From NCBI GenBank assembly GCA_037447655.1, contig JBBHKE010003171.1, positions 69,438 through 133,437 on the forward strand: a DNA stretch of 64,000 bases, in the 5' to 3' direction. A program made the position numbers and the translations under genes. Below are positions 11,340 through 21,100 of this stretch, one piece after another. The stretch comes from Zygnema cylindricum. Lineage: Eukaryota > Streptophyta > Zygnematophyceae > Zygnematales > Zygnemataceae. The notes beneath the pieces were generated by a model. The model saw only the letters and a list, made by a program, of their open reading frames with translations. It searched no databases and was not told the origin of the DNA. Position 1 is the stretch's first letter. Each line of letters opens with the position of its first letter.

Positions 11340-11358
11340 AAAAATAAAGAGGGGATGA
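11340..11358 (+). other. Polypurine tract of the gypsy element
   Basis: The sequence aaaaataaagaggggatga lies immediately upstream of the 3' LTR start and would prime plus-strand DNA synthesis. Confidence 0.8.
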
Positions 11359-12323
11359 TGTAACAGTAATAGCGGATAGAACTTGTTTATAAATGGGTAT
11401 TTAGGTGTTATAATAATAGAGTACTAAAATTGGTAGACGTCCGCGAAAGAATCACGCTATTTGGAGTTATATTTTAAAAGTTATAGCGATGGGTGTATTT
11501 AGGTGACAGCGTGGGGTCTAAATAACAAGTGGGTATCATTGAAACGGGTTAAGGGTCAAATTAGTACCGAAATTACGCGCGTACGTTTCATAAAGTTCCA
11601 ATGAAACGTTTAGTATGCACGGTGCTTCGTTTCGTACAAATTTTAGTACGAAACGTCACTTTCACTTAAGGGAATTTCGTAGGAAGTTTCGCGTGCGAAA
11701 TTTGTTACGCACGCTCGTGCGAAGTCGCGTTTCGTTTGGCGCGCAATTTTGCACGTAAATGTTACGTAGTGAAACGTAACGTTTGATTGGTTAGTAAAGC
11801 GCTAAGTAGTTAGTAAGAGATTTCGCACGTTTTTGCATTGGTCAGTCTGAGTCTTTGTTGATCAATGATTGGCCCAGGTAAAAGCCTGTTAAAACGGAGC
11901 GTTGACTCTGGCCTGGCGAGTCCAGGGCGATGATGGATAAATAGTGAAGTGTAAGAGGAGAGTAGACATCTTTTCCTTTGGAAAAGTTTGTGGAAATTCT
12001 GGCTGATCTTGGTCCTGAGCGATTAATACCAAATTGGAGAAATGGCATTTTGCATTGAAATCTCTTACTAACTAAATAGTGTTTTAGTAGTTAAGAGATA
12101 GAATTATTAAGAGTGGAGAGTAGAGGAAACACTTTAATTGAAGGGTTGAGCCACGAGGGCAAGAGACCAAGCTAATGTTATGTGGACAAAAGCTTCTTCT
12201 AATTTAAAGTTATCCTTATGTGAGTGTTTTCCAATGTGGATGTGTATTTTCCAATGTGTGGAATATGTGGTTGGAATTGTTTGTAGTAATGGGATTTTCT
12301 GAGAGGTAGGAGATCCTGTTACA
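11359..12323 (+). repeat. 3' LTR of the gypsy element (965 bp)
   Basis: It aligns end to end with 4546-5511, with about ten substitutions and one missing A in the run near 12137. The hairpin recurs at 11628-11655. It is followed by the target duplication AAAAG. Confidence 0.93.
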
Positions 12324-12594
12324 AAAAGAAGGTACATGTCCAATATCCGATAGTCTCTCGATACACAACACCAACGTCTATATTTTGGGAATGTGTACCC
12401 AAGTGAGTGTTATGCGTGTTAACCAACGTCAATGTTGTTGTTTTTGTGAAGTTTTTTATGTTTAGCATTAGAGGTTATGAGAGGGAATTTCCGAACTTAA
12501 AATATTTTCTAATTCCTTGCTTCAGTATGTTCCTAAATTACAGTTGACAACTTTGTAGACTTGGTGCAGTACTAAAACTAAAGCTTTAGGGGAG
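12324..12594. other. Short flank ending in a polypurine-like tract
   Basis: No gene is seen. The last bases (aaagctttaggggag) resemble a copia polypurine tract placed directly before the TGTTGTGATTTG start of the repeat arm at 12595, so the arm may be a copia LTR whose internal region has been lost. Confidence 0.4.
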
Positions 12595-13061
12595 TGTTGT
12601 GATTTGAAAGCTTTAGTACTCGATAAATAGGTTTGTGAGAGAGGGATTAGTACTTAGAATATTTTTGAGTATAAAACACTTCAGTACTGACCCCTAATAG
12701 TGTTACAGTACTATAAGGACAAAAAGAGTGTATAGTACTTCTATAGGGACACGCGTCGGCATATGAGGACTTTGCAGGTATTTGGAGATGGCGGCGACAC
12801 TCACATACACGTGTCATATACCGAACGAGCGGATTCGCAGAATCGGACGGACAAAGTTTGGACCGGACAACCGGTAAATTTACTGTACGAATTCAGTATG
12901 GAACGGTGATTCGAATCGTGTCGACGGACGTGATTCGGGCAAGACCACAAGTGACGAAGCACGCCGTACGCACTCAGGTGCTTCGTACCGCACAACAACA
13001 GTCGGCTGGACTTATGTGAACCATGCTGACTAAGAATCGATTTAAAATGGGACCACAGATA
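12595..13061 (+). repeat. Left arm of a 467-bp inverted repeat (LTR-like)
   Basis: It begins TGTTGTGATTTGAAAGC. Its reverse complement is found at 18020-18486 with the same length, 467 bp, and only scattered substitutions. It begins with TG after a polypurine-like tract, as an LTR would. The two arms are separated by about 0.8 kb once the element at 13805-17938 is removed. Confidence 0.85.
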
Positions 13062-13799
13062 ATGATTTGGACGCGTGTCGTCCACCGCGAAGATCTACTT
13101 TACATCTTACGACAATCTGTGAATTCCGAATTGAATTGTGCGGAAGCTTACAGTCGTTTCGACGGATTCGCCATTTGCTTACTAATTTATGTACGACCAC
13201 TATTTGTGTATATATGAAACAACTGTTTTTTGTATGTAGTGAATTAATTTTAGTGTTACAAGATTAAATTAGGATAAAAGTTACAAATAGGGTTTTGGAC
13301 GTATTTCCGGTACAGTAGACATACCATTGACGTACAGTGTCTTTATTAATGTATAGTACTTAGTTACACGTGTAGTTCCTTGATTAGTGTAGGAATCAGT
13401 GGATGACTCCGTGAGTATAAATTGTAGGACTTAGTTTATTTCTAATTTTTATCAGCTGAGTTTATCAAAGTAATGGGAGACTGTTTTTCTGCATCTTTGA
13501 CCTGTCAGTGTGATCACTTTGATTGATATCTTGATATGAAACTTTGTGTAGATGTTCTATGATATAGTAACTATATATGTGTGTAGTTTCATTCTGTTCT
13601 GTTGTTTTTGTAGAATTCTGTGAGAAATTAACTTGGTTAGTTTGATAAGTTGTCAACTCTTTTTGTGAAACTATGGAGCTCATATCGGTTGGATTCCTTT
13701 GTGGATGACGCTGTAATTTTGGGAGATTATAGTGTCTGGAACATACTACATACTAGTGCAGCTTTAACAGCTTTTATTAATTGTGAAGTAATCTGTGTT
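13062..13799. other. Spacer between the inverted arms, no supported gene
   Basis: AT-rich, with only short chance ORFs. It is the left part of the spacer; the right part is 17944-18019. GTCTA (13800-13804) is the target duplication of the element inserted here. Confidence 0.55.
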
Positions 13800-13804
13800 G
13801 TCTA

Positions 13805-14874
13805 TGTTAAATTTGTGTATTTTCTAGGTCTGAATTTATTCTATGTGTTTGTCAGATGGTCTTGTCTAAGTCATCCATACTTGTCGTAGTCACTGGAAGA
13901 CAGAGATAGCCATGGCTACCCCCATAGTCAAAAAAGAAGAAACAGGCAAAAACAGGCAGGAAAACTGATAGGTGGCCAAAATGATGCTATAAACCGGATT
14001 TGAACCTGGGTCTGTGGTTAGCTATGTAGACGTAAGCCTTATCCAATAAGGCATTACCGAAACGATACATGTGACGGGTTTCAAAGATATATAAACATTA
14101 ACGCAACAGCTACTTAACAGCAGACTAACCAAAAGGAGCAATTCATGCATGTACGCGAATCTGAACCATGTAAAATATGTTTTGATCGGACGGCCGGCAT
14201 TATAGCCGCCACGCGAAGTGAGCTTTTGGCGGCATACGGAGATAGCGTCAAGCGGTGCCACGTGGCGCCACATTATTTGATACCAGAGAAGATGGGAGGA
14301 GGAACCATGGCTTCCGATTTGACACGTGTCACCTTGTAGACCTTGTCGTACAATGGACGTACAATAAGTACATCGCCCATTGTACCTTCTTGTACTTTAT
14401 AGTGTTCCTATTGGACTAGGGTTTAGTAGTAGGTAGTCGTGAGTAGGCAGACCAAGACTTAGTGATATTTAGGTACCTCTGTCTAAGAGAGCTTGTAACT
14501 ATAAATGTCATCTTTGACCAGCCATAACTTAATGCTCGGGTGAGCAAATTCAGTGATTCTTTTTGCTGCGGACTCAGGGGAGTCCAAGCTACACAAGGGT
14601 GTAGTCGGTCAGAGTCTTTGCGTGCCAGGGTGGCACTTATTCAGTGGGAAAGTCAAAGTGGGGAATATTGTCCAAAACACATATTGAAGCTTTGCATTTT
14701 GTGGTGGAACTGAGCACACAGAAGGTATTCTTTTCACAGGGGTGAAGGTATATTGGGGTTCTTATTGTCAAGGGATCATTTATTTGGGTTTATATCAACT
14801 TGGAGTCGGCAATATCTAGATTAGCTTCTTTTGGATCTGCGAATTCTGTGGGCAATGGAGCCCATAGAATTTCA
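13805..14874 (+). repeat. 5' LTR of the Gag-only element (1,070 bp)
   Basis: It starts TGTTAAATTTGTG and ends GAATTTCA. It carries an antisense tRNA-like segment (13986-14052) and, 20 bases before its end, the ATG of the gag ORF. Confidence 0.93.
13986..14052 (-). other. tRNA-Arg-like segment inside the copia LTR, antisense
   Basis: On the minus strand it reads like a decayed tRNA: TTGGATAAGGC (D-arm/A box), then GTCTAC, then GGTTCAAATCC (B box). The order and spacing resemble plant tRNA-Arg. A full acceptor stem is not evident, so this is not a functional tRNA. The counterpart in the other copy is 17050-17116, and a more diverged one is at 615-687. Confidence 0.45.
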
Positions 14875-16855
14875 GGTTATGGGCCCACCATCTAGGGTGC
14901 CTATGTTCCATGGAACAGACTTCACTTATTGGGAGTTTATTATGGAGGGATTGCTTTTCGAGAAGCACTTATGGGGAATTGTTTCGGGACATGTGAGATG
15001 TCCGCCACCTGGCTTTGGAGGAGCTTACTGTGGAGAACCATCTGAGGCTGCCCTGAATATCAACCGGAGTTCAGATGCAACGAAAGGTGAAGGGAAAAAT
15101 ATTGTGATGGAAGGGGAAAAAGAGGAGAATGATAAAGGGACACTTATGGTGAGGGGAGCTATGCTCTTCGCCACAGCTACACTTAGAGGGGTTATAAGTA
15201 AAACTGAAGAAAATGATAGTAAAATTTGGGAGTATAAAAACACTATAGCAAAACATCTCATACTTAGATATGTGTCTAAGTCCATAGCTATCACTCTTTT
15301 AAGTCTTACTAAGTCTTCGGAAATATGGGAAACACTAAGGCAGATTTATAAGAGTGAGACTATTCAGAGGCAGCACTTAGTAAAACAGGAAATAGAGGCC
15401 TATGTTTATAAAGGCGGTAACATGATAGAGTTTTGCAATGATATTGCTGCGTTATATGTTGAGCTTGCTAGTGCGGGGTATGTAGAATCTGAGGAGAGAA
15501 AGATCAATACACTACTCATGAAACTCCCAGATGAGTACGAAAACATCATTTATCGTATGCAGGCAATGGATGGCTCCTCATGGACTTGGAGCTTTACCAT
15601 GGGGATAATTCTTGTGAGGGAAAGCACTTTGGATCTTCGGAGGGGAAGTGAGAGGGTAACTGCATTTACAGCTGGTGGTGATTGGCGGAAGCGTGAAGAG
15701 AGGAACGGCGGTGACGAGCAGAAGCGTGATGAGAGGAAGAAAGACGAAGGTAAACCTTATCGGAACTTTGGTGGAAAGAGAGGGAGAGGAAAAGAAAAAG
15801 GAGCTTTGAAAAAGGGTGTTTGCTTCTTTTGTAGAGAACCGGGTCACTATATGGAGGAGTGTCCTTGTTTGGAAGAACTTAGAAGTTGGAATGTGAAAGA
15901 GGAGGAAGAAGGGGAAGAGGATGAAGAGGATGAAGAAATTTTGGAGCTTCTTCACATCGGTAGAATGGAGAAGAGAGAGAAGTACACAGAAATTACACGA
16001 AAGCAACGATGTGCTTTTGGAGGTATAAGGGAAGTAAGAGGAAGGGAGGTACTTGAAGGAGTTAGAAATGATGAGGATGTGAAAGAGTGTAAAAAGTATG
16101 ACTTAGAAATGAGAAAGTCAAATCTAGGATACATAAATGAAAAAGGGAAAAATAAAAATAATGAGGATAATTTTATAAATATTTTGGAAACAGAAAACTG
16201 GTTGGAAAGGGAGACTTCAACGGATTTGGAGGAAAGGGGAGAAGTAAAACTAGAGGGGGTTTTAAAGGATAGGGGAGAAAAGAAATATTTAATGAAAAGT
16301 TTAGGGGAGGAGAAATACTCTTTGAAAATCATTATAGAAAGTGATAGTGGAAAGAATTCCATGAGAGAGAGTGAGGAAAGTTCAGAAAATGGGTTGAGTA
16401 TCATGGATAAAAATATGAGCTCGGAAGATGTAGATTTTATGAGGAACTTAGTGGGGAATCTTGATATAACGATAAATATGGGGGGTAATGGACTTGACAT
16501 CACAAATGGGAGTGATGCCATCTATGAAGGTGCGCCTGTAAAAGGGTTAGCATCGGGGTGTGTGTTGCAGATTGAGGATGTGGCTGGCTGTTTAAATTGC
16601 AAGAGGGAAATCGGATTTTGTGTGGATGGAAAAGTGATGAGGTGGATAAAATCTTTGCTCAAATTTATAAAAAGTGAGATGCTAAATAAAATGTGTGATC
16701 AGCAAGCTGGAATGTTAATTTCAGCTCATCTAATAGACCTTTTAAAATATGAGGGTATATTCTTAAAGTTTAATTATAGGAAAAGAACGAAAAAAAAGGG
16801 GGGATTTTGTTTTTGTTGTTTTTATTTAGTGGGAGTTGGCGCAATAGAAGACTAA
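14855..16855 (+). CDS. gag: Gag with a decayed RNase H tail in one ORF
   Basis: I chose the first ATG (14855, context GGCAATGG), which lies inside the 5' LTR. The frame then passes straight through the primer-binding site, giving MEPIEFQVMGPP, and runs 666 codons. N-terminal FHGTDFTYWEFIMEGLL matches the copia Gag entry block. About residues 110-260 form a UBN2-type capsid domain (WETLRQIYKS, LPDEYENIIYRMQ). One zinc knuckle, CFFCREPGHYMEEC, lies at about 322-335. A long acidic/lysine-rich stretch follows. The last ~110 residues (GCVLQIE, VMRWIKSLLK, MCDQQAGMLIS) align with the RNase H at 3-458 but lack its catalytic blocks. The ORF is uninterrupted, which suggests selection or youth. Confidence 0.85.
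   Translation: MEPIEFQVMGPPSRVPMFHGTDFTYWEFIMEGLLFEKHLWGIVSGHVRCPPPGFGGAYCGEPSEAALNINRSSDATKGEGKNIVMEGEKEENDKGTLMVRGAMLFATATLRGVISKTEENDSKIWEYKNTIAKHLILRYVSKSIAITLLSLTKSSEIWETLRQIYKSETIQRQHLVKQEIEAYVYKGGNMIEFCNDIAALYVELASAGYVESEERKINTLLMKLPDEYENIIYRMQAMDGSSWTWSFTMGIILVRESTLDLRRGSERVTAFTAGGDWRKREERNGGDEQKRDERKKDEGKPYRNFGGKRGRGKEKGALKKGVCFFCREPGHYMEECPCLEELRSWNVKEEEEGEEDEEDEEILELLHIGRMEKREKYTEITRKQRCAFGGIREVRGREVLEGVRNDEDVKECKKYDLEMRKSNLGYINEKGKNKNNEDNFINILETENWLERETSTDLEERGEVKLEGVLKDRGEKKYLMKSLGEEKYSLKIIIESDSGKNSMRESEESSENGLSIMDKNMSSEDVDFMRNLVGNLDITINMGGNGLDITNGSDAIYEGAPVKGLASGCVLQIEDVAGCLNCKREIGFCVDGKVMRWIKSLLKFIKSEMLNKMCDQQAGMLISAHLIDLLKYEGIFLKFNYRKRTKKKGGFCFCCFYLVGVGAIED
14875..14890 (+). 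other. Half-tRNA primer-binding site (iMet anticodon arm)
   Basis: GGTTATGGGCCCACCA abuts the LTR. It is the exact complement of the anticodon-arm region of plant initiator tRNA-Met (TGGTGGGCCCATAACC). This matches priming by a 5' half of the tRNA cut in the anticodon arm, as known for Drosophila copia and yeast Ty5, not by its 3' end. Confidence 0.85.
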
Positions 16856-16868
16856 AAAATAAGGGGAG

Positions 16869-17938
16869 TGTTAAATTTGTGTATTTTCTAGGTCTGAATT
16901 TATTCTATGTGTTTGTCAGATGGTCTTGTCTAAGTCATCCATACTTGTCGTAGTCACTGGAAGACAGAGATAGCCATGGCTACCCCCATAGTCAAAAAAG
17001 AAGAAACAGGCAAAAACAGGCAGGAAAACTGATAGGTGGCCAAAATGATGCTATAAACCGGATTTGAACCTGGGTCTGTGGTTAGCTATGTAGACGTAAG
17101 CCTTATCCAATAAGGCATTACCGAAACGATACATGTGACGGGTTTCAAAGATATATAAACATTAACGCAACAGCTACTTAACAGCAGACTAACCAAAAGG
17201 AGCAATTCATGCATGTACGCGAATCTGAACCATGTAAAATATGTTTTGATCGGACGGCCGGCATTATAGCCGCCACGCGAAGTGAGCTTTTGGCGGCATA
17301 CGGAGATAGCGTCAAGCGGTGCCACGTGGCGCCACATTATTTGATACCAGAGAAGATGGGAGGAGGAACCATGGCTTCCGATTTGACACGTGTCACCTTG
17401 TAGACCTTGTCGTACAATGGACGTACAATAAGTACATCGCCCATTGTACCTTCTTGTACTTTATAGTGTTCCTATTGGACTAGGGTTTAGTAGTAGGTAG
17501 TCGTGAGTAGGCAGACCAAGACTTAGTGATATTTAGGTACCTCTCTCTAAGAGAGCTTGTAACTATAAATGTCATCTTTGACCAGCCATAACTTAATGCT
17601 CGGGTGAGCAAATTCAGTGATTCTTTTTGCTGCGGACTCAGGGGAGTCCAAGCTACACAAGGGTGTAGTCGGTCAGAGTCTTTGCGTGCCAGGGTGGCAC
17701 TTATTCAGTGGGAAAGTCAAAGTGGGGAATATTGTCCAAAACACATATTGAAGCTTTGCATTTTGTGGTGGAACTGAGCACACAGAAGGTATTCTTTTCA
17801 CAGGGGTGAAGGTATATTGGGGTTCTTATTGTCAAGGGATCATTTATTTGGGTTTATATCAACTTGGAGTCGGCAATATCTAGATTAGCTTCTTTTGGAT
17901 CTGCGAATTCTGTGGGCAATGGAGCCCATAGAATTTCA
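16869..17938 (+). repeat. 3' LTR of the Gag-only element (1,070 bp)
   Basis: Nearly identical to 13805-14874. It is preceded by the polypurine tract aaaaaataaggggag (16854-16868) and followed by the target duplication GTCTA. Confidence 0.93.
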
Positions 17939-18019
17939 GTCTAAAACACAACTGTTTTTGGGGTAGTTTGTGGGTGTCTTCCGTGAGTAATCCATGGCTA
18001 AAATAGGCCATGGACAACA

Positions 18020-18486
18020 TATCTGTGGTCCCATTTCAAATCGATGCTTAGTCAGCATTGTTCACATAAGTCCAGCCGACTGTTGTTGTGCGGTACGAAG
18101 CACCTAAGTGCGTACGGCGTCCTTCGTCACTTGTGGTCCCGCCTGAATCGCGTCCTTCGACACGATTCAAATCAACGTTCCATACTGAATCCGTATAGTA
18201 AATTTACCGGATGTCCAATCCAAACTTCGTCCGTCCGATTCTGCGAATCTGCTTGTTCGGTATATGACACGTGTATGTGAGTGTCGGCGCCATCCCGAAA
18301 TACCTGCAAAGTCCTCATATGCCGACGTGTGTCCCTATAGAAGTACTGTACACTCTTTTTGTCCTTATAGTACTGTAACACTTTTAGGGGTCGGTACAGA
18401 AGTGTTTTATACTCAAAAATATTCTAAGTACTAATCCCTCTCTCACTGACCTATTTACTGAGTACTAAAGCTTTCAAATCACAACA
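18020..18486 (-). repeat. Right arm of the 467-bp inverted repeat
   Basis: Reverse complement of 12595-13061, ending CAAATCACAACA. No matching target duplication flanks the pair (GGGAG on the left, AATGT on the right). Two inverted LTR remnants are therefore as likely as a foldback transposon. Confidence 0.85.
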
Positions 18487-19780
18487 AATGTTTCGTTGGC
18501 TTTTCGTCTTTTGACCCAAAACAAGTGAATAACTTAGCTACATGACTATAATAACCAACAATCGACCAATAACAAGTAATAACGATACAAGGTGTAGCTC
18601 CCACAAACATGTTATGTTGTGCGCGACACCTCGTAGTCACAGTTCAAACATTTACAATATTAAGAGATTTTGCAACAGTGCAAGTTTAACATAAAACTTA
18701 TATTTGCGGACTATGTCGCTGTACGAATTGTGCATCTTATGTTTTCGTATGAACCATGCATACTATGTCATTAAACAACAAAACCCTATATTACTTGCAT
18801 ATGTTGTCTTCTTAAACATTCTTTTTCCTAACATTGTTTTTTGGAATCATTTTATATACGTCTTCCTTTAAAGCCTAAAGTTCACTTTGATGTATATTTC
18901 CTCAGCTTACTATTTTATGGCTATCCTATGTTCAAATGTTATACAAGTTTTTACAACGTCACCAAAAATTAGACGTCTACATCCGTTGCTTTTTTTGTAA
19001 ACATCACCAATTTTAAGAAAAATTTAAGGCCTGTTCTCCATCAGGCGCCAACAGTAATCGTACGGAAACGTTTACTGGTAGTAATATTTTGTTCAATTTT
19101 CATCAAGTCGTGTCAGCAAGGAATCGATACGTGTTTTATTTATATTGGATCCACATAGGTTCATGTTCAGACTACGAGCATGGTCAAAGATTCCAAAAGC
19201 TTAAAATCTAAAACTCGTATCTGTTCAAACAACCGCAAATAAAAATTATGTGAATGTACACTTTGTACGTTCGTGTTTTGTCTTTTTTGTCGTTCTTTTG
19301 TCATTCGCAATTTGTCGTTGAAAATTGAAAAAAAGTAGGTGCGACAAATCTCGGACGTAAATGGATAGTGAAGAAGGCGTCACGAGAAAATTTTCCACAA
19401 AGATTTTTTGGTGGTTTTTTGTGGATTTGATTCCAGCCTGTCTGAAGGCGCGTGGCTTGTGCCACATGTAAGGATACTATCTCAAATCAATCGTGGATCT
19501 TACGTGACCTTTCTACGTGTAAAAACTTTACACGTCCAGTGAGTAGCTAGTCTCCTCCTTGAAAACATGGGAGGAGACTAGCCATACATTAGATAGATTG
19601 ATTGCTTGCTTCGAAAACACAGAATCGGACGGTCGACATTGTCCCCCAAAAGTTTGGAGAATCTTATTGAATCTCTTGTAATCATGTTTTGAAAAAAAAA
19701 TAGAAAAAGAAGTACGACCTTGTACGGAAATGCAATTTTTACACTAAACAACGCCAATTTTCACTTAATGGAGTTCACCC
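18487..19780. other. Intergenic stretch with two adjacent hairpins
   Basis: No supported gene. Two perfect hairpins lie next to each other: ACGTGTAAA-aac-TTTACACGT near 19515-19535, and GCTAGTCTCCTCC-11 nt-GGAGGAGACTAGC at 19546-19582. Nothing else is recognised. Confidence 0.5.
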
Positions 19781-20702
19781 TTAGGGCATTTTCCCATGCA
19801 ACCGAAACTTAGTATTGTTTCTTTGTTTTTTAGCGAAGATTTTTCTGTAATAATTACAAATCGTTCTGCTGTAACGCAGTTGAATCGTTACTTTAAAATG
19901 TGACGGATGTAGACGCGGGTGTAATTTGTGACGGTTGTGGATGGCTACAAAACTTTCGAAAATTGATGATGTCTACAAAATAAAAATGGTTGTAGGCGTG
20001 TTCCATAGTTTCGTGTGACATTGTAGATGTTTAGGGTTTGTGATATTTTGACGTCACGCTCACTATGACAGCGTCTACGTCTCTAATTCTAAATCTTTCG
20101 ACCACGGTTTCCCGATTTTGTTTTTTTCGTCCTTTCTCACTCTAATTACCATCAAAATACGCCCAAAGACATTTCTAAGAAATATTTTCTAGAGATCTTT
20201 CATTTGATACCATTATTGCCTTTTTTCATTGCAAGGATTGTGAGATAGACGCGGTAGTGGGAGAGGTAGAAAGAAAGAGGCGCATTCATGGACTTCGCTT
20301 TTGAGGAATGGCATCCGTTGCTCGAGACCCCTCCACGGCCCCTGCACGGAGAAAAGTCCGTACATGCTGTAAATGGCGAGTGGTTTTTTTTTGGGTACTC
20401 CGCGTACTGCAAAAGATAATTCAAAAACCTACGACGCCTGTGACAACGTCTGCCTATTCGTTCACATCACGAAACTTTAGTTAAAATCTTCTCGTGAGGT
20501 GATTTGAGTAGAAGTTTGAGGATGAGCTGGAGGGACGCGAAAGTGGGTCGAAACGCGCTAAACGACAAATAGCAGTACATTTGAAGTTTCAAGTTGACGG
20601 TAATTTCATATTTTTGGTACGGCTGCAGATTTTCTGGTTGCAGGCTAAGTTTTGGAGGAAAACGACAGGAAACCTTTACTTTATCACGTGGTAAATTGCC
20701 TT
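19781..20702. repeat. TIR-type dispersed repeat, long copy
   Basis: It aligns in segments with 59221-59776: the start CCTTAGGGCAT..TCCCATG.AACC.AAACTTAG, the GAGACCCCTCCACGGCCC block, the GGATGAGCTGGA and GTGGGTCGAAAC blocks, and the end TTACTTTATCAC. No transposase ORF is present, so it is a non-autonomous DNA element or a decayed one. Confidence 0.6.
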
Positions 20703-21000
20703 TAGTCGTCTTCAATCGTCAAAAGTTGTAGCCACGTCTACAACCGTCATATTTAAAAGTTCGCTCTAAAAAGTAGTACGGAGGATCTTCGCAAATACAT
20801 TTCAAAGTTTAGGTTACATGGGCCACACAGCCTAATAAGGCACACGGGAAGCGTAGACGCGCTACTCTTTTAAAACAAAGCGAAACGAAACGACACTATA
20901 CGTGCGAAGTAATACGACACACTTAAAAAAAACAACTGACCGAAACGAAATAACAATTGACCGGCGTACGAAAGGAAATACGCCCTCTGTCAAAACAAAC
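20703..21000. other. Short intergenic stretch, nothing recognised
   Basis: It contains GAAACGAAACGA-type short repeats near 20876-20960 and no ORF of interest. Confidence 0.4.
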
Positions 21001-21100
21001 CATAGTTCAAAAGTAGGCGTTTTTTGGTAAGCCTTTTGTAGGCCGCCTTTATGTGATCTTCTTAGATCGTTACTTTCATCAACGACCGTCAGAAGGTTTA
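21001..21100. repeat. Left end of a hAT-like MITE (truncated)
   Basis: It starts CATAGTTCAAAAGTAGGCG and runs through GATCTTCTTAGATCG, as in the complete copy at 59851. The right terminus is absent. Confidence 0.6.

Larger units (their letters stand above)
4546..12323 (+). mobile_element. Complete Ty3/gypsy LTR retrotransposon (7.8 kb, chromovirus-like)
   Basis: Two LTRs (4546-5511 and 11359-12323) enclose a primer-binding site, gag, pol and a polypurine tract, and a 5-bp target duplication AAAAG flanks the element (4541-4545 and 12324-12328). Pol order is protease, reverse transcriptase, RNase H, integrase, which is gypsy order, and a degenerate chromodomain-like tail follows. By eye the two LTRs differ at about ten positions plus one single-base indel over 966 bp, so the insertion is fairly recent. 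One in-frame stop in pol (8613-8615) probably makes this copy non-autonomous unless it is read through. Confidence 0.95.
13805..17938 (+). mobile_element. Young non-autonomous Gag-only copia-type LTR element (TR-GAG-like, 4.1 kb)
   Basis: The element has two 1,070-bp LTRs, TG..CA ends, target duplication GTCTA (13800-13804 and 17939-17943), a half-tRNA primer-binding site, one long gag ORF and a polypurine tract (16854-16868). By eye the LTRs differ at a single base (near 14484, GTCTAAG against CTCTAAG), so insertion was very recent. Protease, integrase and reverse transcriptase are absent. Mobility would need proteins from a relative, and the copia element at 1-1362 has related LTRs and an intact RNase H end. 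Confidence 0.92.

Noticed and set aside
15952-16521. Minus-strand 189-codon ORF
   Set aside because: It is the antisense shadow of the Lys/Glu-rich part of the Gag ORF; biased codons keep the reverse frame open.
12595-18486. Classical foldback transposon
   Set aside because: No target duplication flanks the arms, and the left arm follows a copia-like polypurine tract. Inverted LTR remnants are equally likely.
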